NCBI GenBank assembly: GCA_946494635.1
Contig: CAMMCS010000124.1
Location: 1 to 5,796 of the forward strand
DNA: 5,796 nucleotides
Direction of reading: 5' to 3'
From: an uncultured Oscillibacter sp.
GTDB taxonomy: Bacteria; Bacillota; Clostridia; Oscillospirales; Oscillospiraceae
Positions within the stretch are counted from its first letter, which is position 1; every line of letters begins with the position of its first letter. The notes under the pieces were generated by a model that did not search any database, was not told the DNA's origin, and saw nothing but the letters and a program-made list of their open reading frames with translations. Below, piece after piece: positions 5,497-5,796 of this stretch. A program made the position numbers and the translations under genes.

Positions 5497-5507
5497 GACA
5501 GGAGAAA

Positions 5508-5548
5508 AGCGGGGGTGAGCCGGGTGTTTTACCCGGCTCACTCCCGCT
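5508..5548. terminator. Bidirectional terminator between the signalling operon and spmB
   Basis: An 18-bp stem (5508-5525 with 5531-5548, one G-U pair) closes the 5-base loop GTTTT. On the minus strand it starts 2 bases after the spmB stop and is followed by TTTTCTCC, a reasonable T-tract, so it is the spmB terminator. On the plus strand it lies 11 bases after the GerMN stop with a weaker tail (ATTTAC) and probably also ends the four-gene operon. Confidence 0.88.
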
Positions 5549-5550
5549 AT

Positions 5551-5796
5551 TTACGCGCCGAAGAACAGCCGCACGGCGAAGGCGGAGGCAAAGAATCCCG
5601 TCAGATCCGCCGCCAGGGCCGCCGGCACCGTATGGCGGGTGCGGATGATCCCGGCGGAGCCGAAGTACACGGCGATGGTGTAGAAGGTGGTTTCCGTGCT
5701 GCCCAGCATGACGGCGGCCACCCGGCCGATATAGCTGTCAGGGCCGTAGGTGGTGATGAGGTCCGTGCCCACCGCCAGGGCGCCGCTGCCGGAGAC
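5551..5796 (-). CDS. spmB: Spore maturation protein B, C-terminal part (truncated by window edge)
   Basis: The last 81 residues of an SpmB-type integral membrane protein; the frame is open to the right edge (first full codons V-S-G-S-G-A-L-A-V-G), so the start lies outside. A GTG at 5772 inside this frame is not the real start because conserved family sequence continues upstream of it. Recognisable SpmB signature: DLITTYGPDSYIGR, VMLGSTETTFYTIAVYFGS, then the TRHTVPAALAADLTGF segment and a final hydrophobic helix ending at the terminus. The S-T-E-T-T-F-Y stretch is shared with the nucleoside-recognition (Gate) domain proteins to which SpmA and SpmB belong. In B. subtilis SpmA and SpmB are needed for full dehydration of the spore core. 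spmA would be expected just upstream on the same strand, outside the window. The gene is convergent with the signalling operon. Confidence 0.9.
   Translation of the reverse strand, partial: VSGSGALAVGTDLITTYGPDSYIGRVAAVMLGSTETTFYTIAVYFGSAGIIRTRHTVPAALAADLTGFFASAFAVRLFFGA

Noticed and set aside
4411..5541. Minus-strand open frame of 376 codons opposite the kinase end and GerMN gene
   Set aside because: It runs through the terminator hairpin at 5508-5548, is rich in Q, G, R and H and shows no domain; the plus-strand proteins explain the region.
5551..5772. Start of spmB at the GTG at 5772
   Set aside because: The frame continues to the window edge with SpmB-like sequence (SGSGALA), so the gene is truncated by the window and not short.

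Overview
The window looks like a GC-rich, low-redundancy chromosome segment from an endospore-forming Gram-positive bacterium. My best guess is a Clostridia member of the Oscillospiraceae (Flavonifractor/Lawsonibacter-like). Reasons seen in the sequence are strong GGAGG-type ribosome binding sites, GTG and TTG starts beside ATG, a spore maturation gene (spmB), a GerM-like GerMN-domain protein, an S11 D-Ala-D-Ala carboxypeptidase and an OmpR-family two-component system. The taxon is inference; no rRNA or other marker is present. No transposase, integrase, CRISPR array or tRNA is visible.

Layout. Bases 1-347 (+) hold the C-terminal part of a nitroreductase-family protein that begins left of the window. 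Bases 348-605 are non-coding. They contain two families of 7-bp tandem repeats with inverted partners (351-560), several short hairpins, and a strong, nearly symmetric terminator hairpin (564-604) that serves the convergent carboxypeptidase gene. Bases 606-1985 (-) encode a secreted, C-terminally membrane-anchored penicillin-binding carboxypeptidase. Bases 1986-2102 form a compact divergent control region. It holds a good sigma-A-type promoter for the minus gene and an extended -10 element for the plus operon, arranged so that the two predicted 5' leaders overlap.

Bases 2103-5496 (+) form a tightly packed four-gene operon: a membrane-anchored ComEA-like helix-hairpin-helix protein, an OmpR/PhoB response regulator, a two-transmembrane HAMP sensor histidine kinase, and a membrane-anchored protein with two GerMN domains. 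Every junction overlaps (20, 23 and 4 bp), which points to translational coupling. A bidirectional terminator (5508-5548) separates this operon from the convergent 3' end of spmB (5551-5796, -), which continues off the right edge.

How they may work together. The order regulator-kinase-GerMN protein recalls the actinobacterial mtrA-mtrB-lpqB module, where the GerMN lipoprotein LpqB modulates the kinase at the cell surface. With a peptidoglycan carboxypeptidase and a spore maturation gene on either side, an envelope- or sporulation-related signalling role is a reasonable hypothesis. In Bacillus subtilis dacB, spmA and spmB are adjacent and lie just upstream of resA-E, which includes the resDE two-component system, so the neighbourhood resembles a rearranged version of that region. 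These functional links are inference; the individual protein families are well supported.
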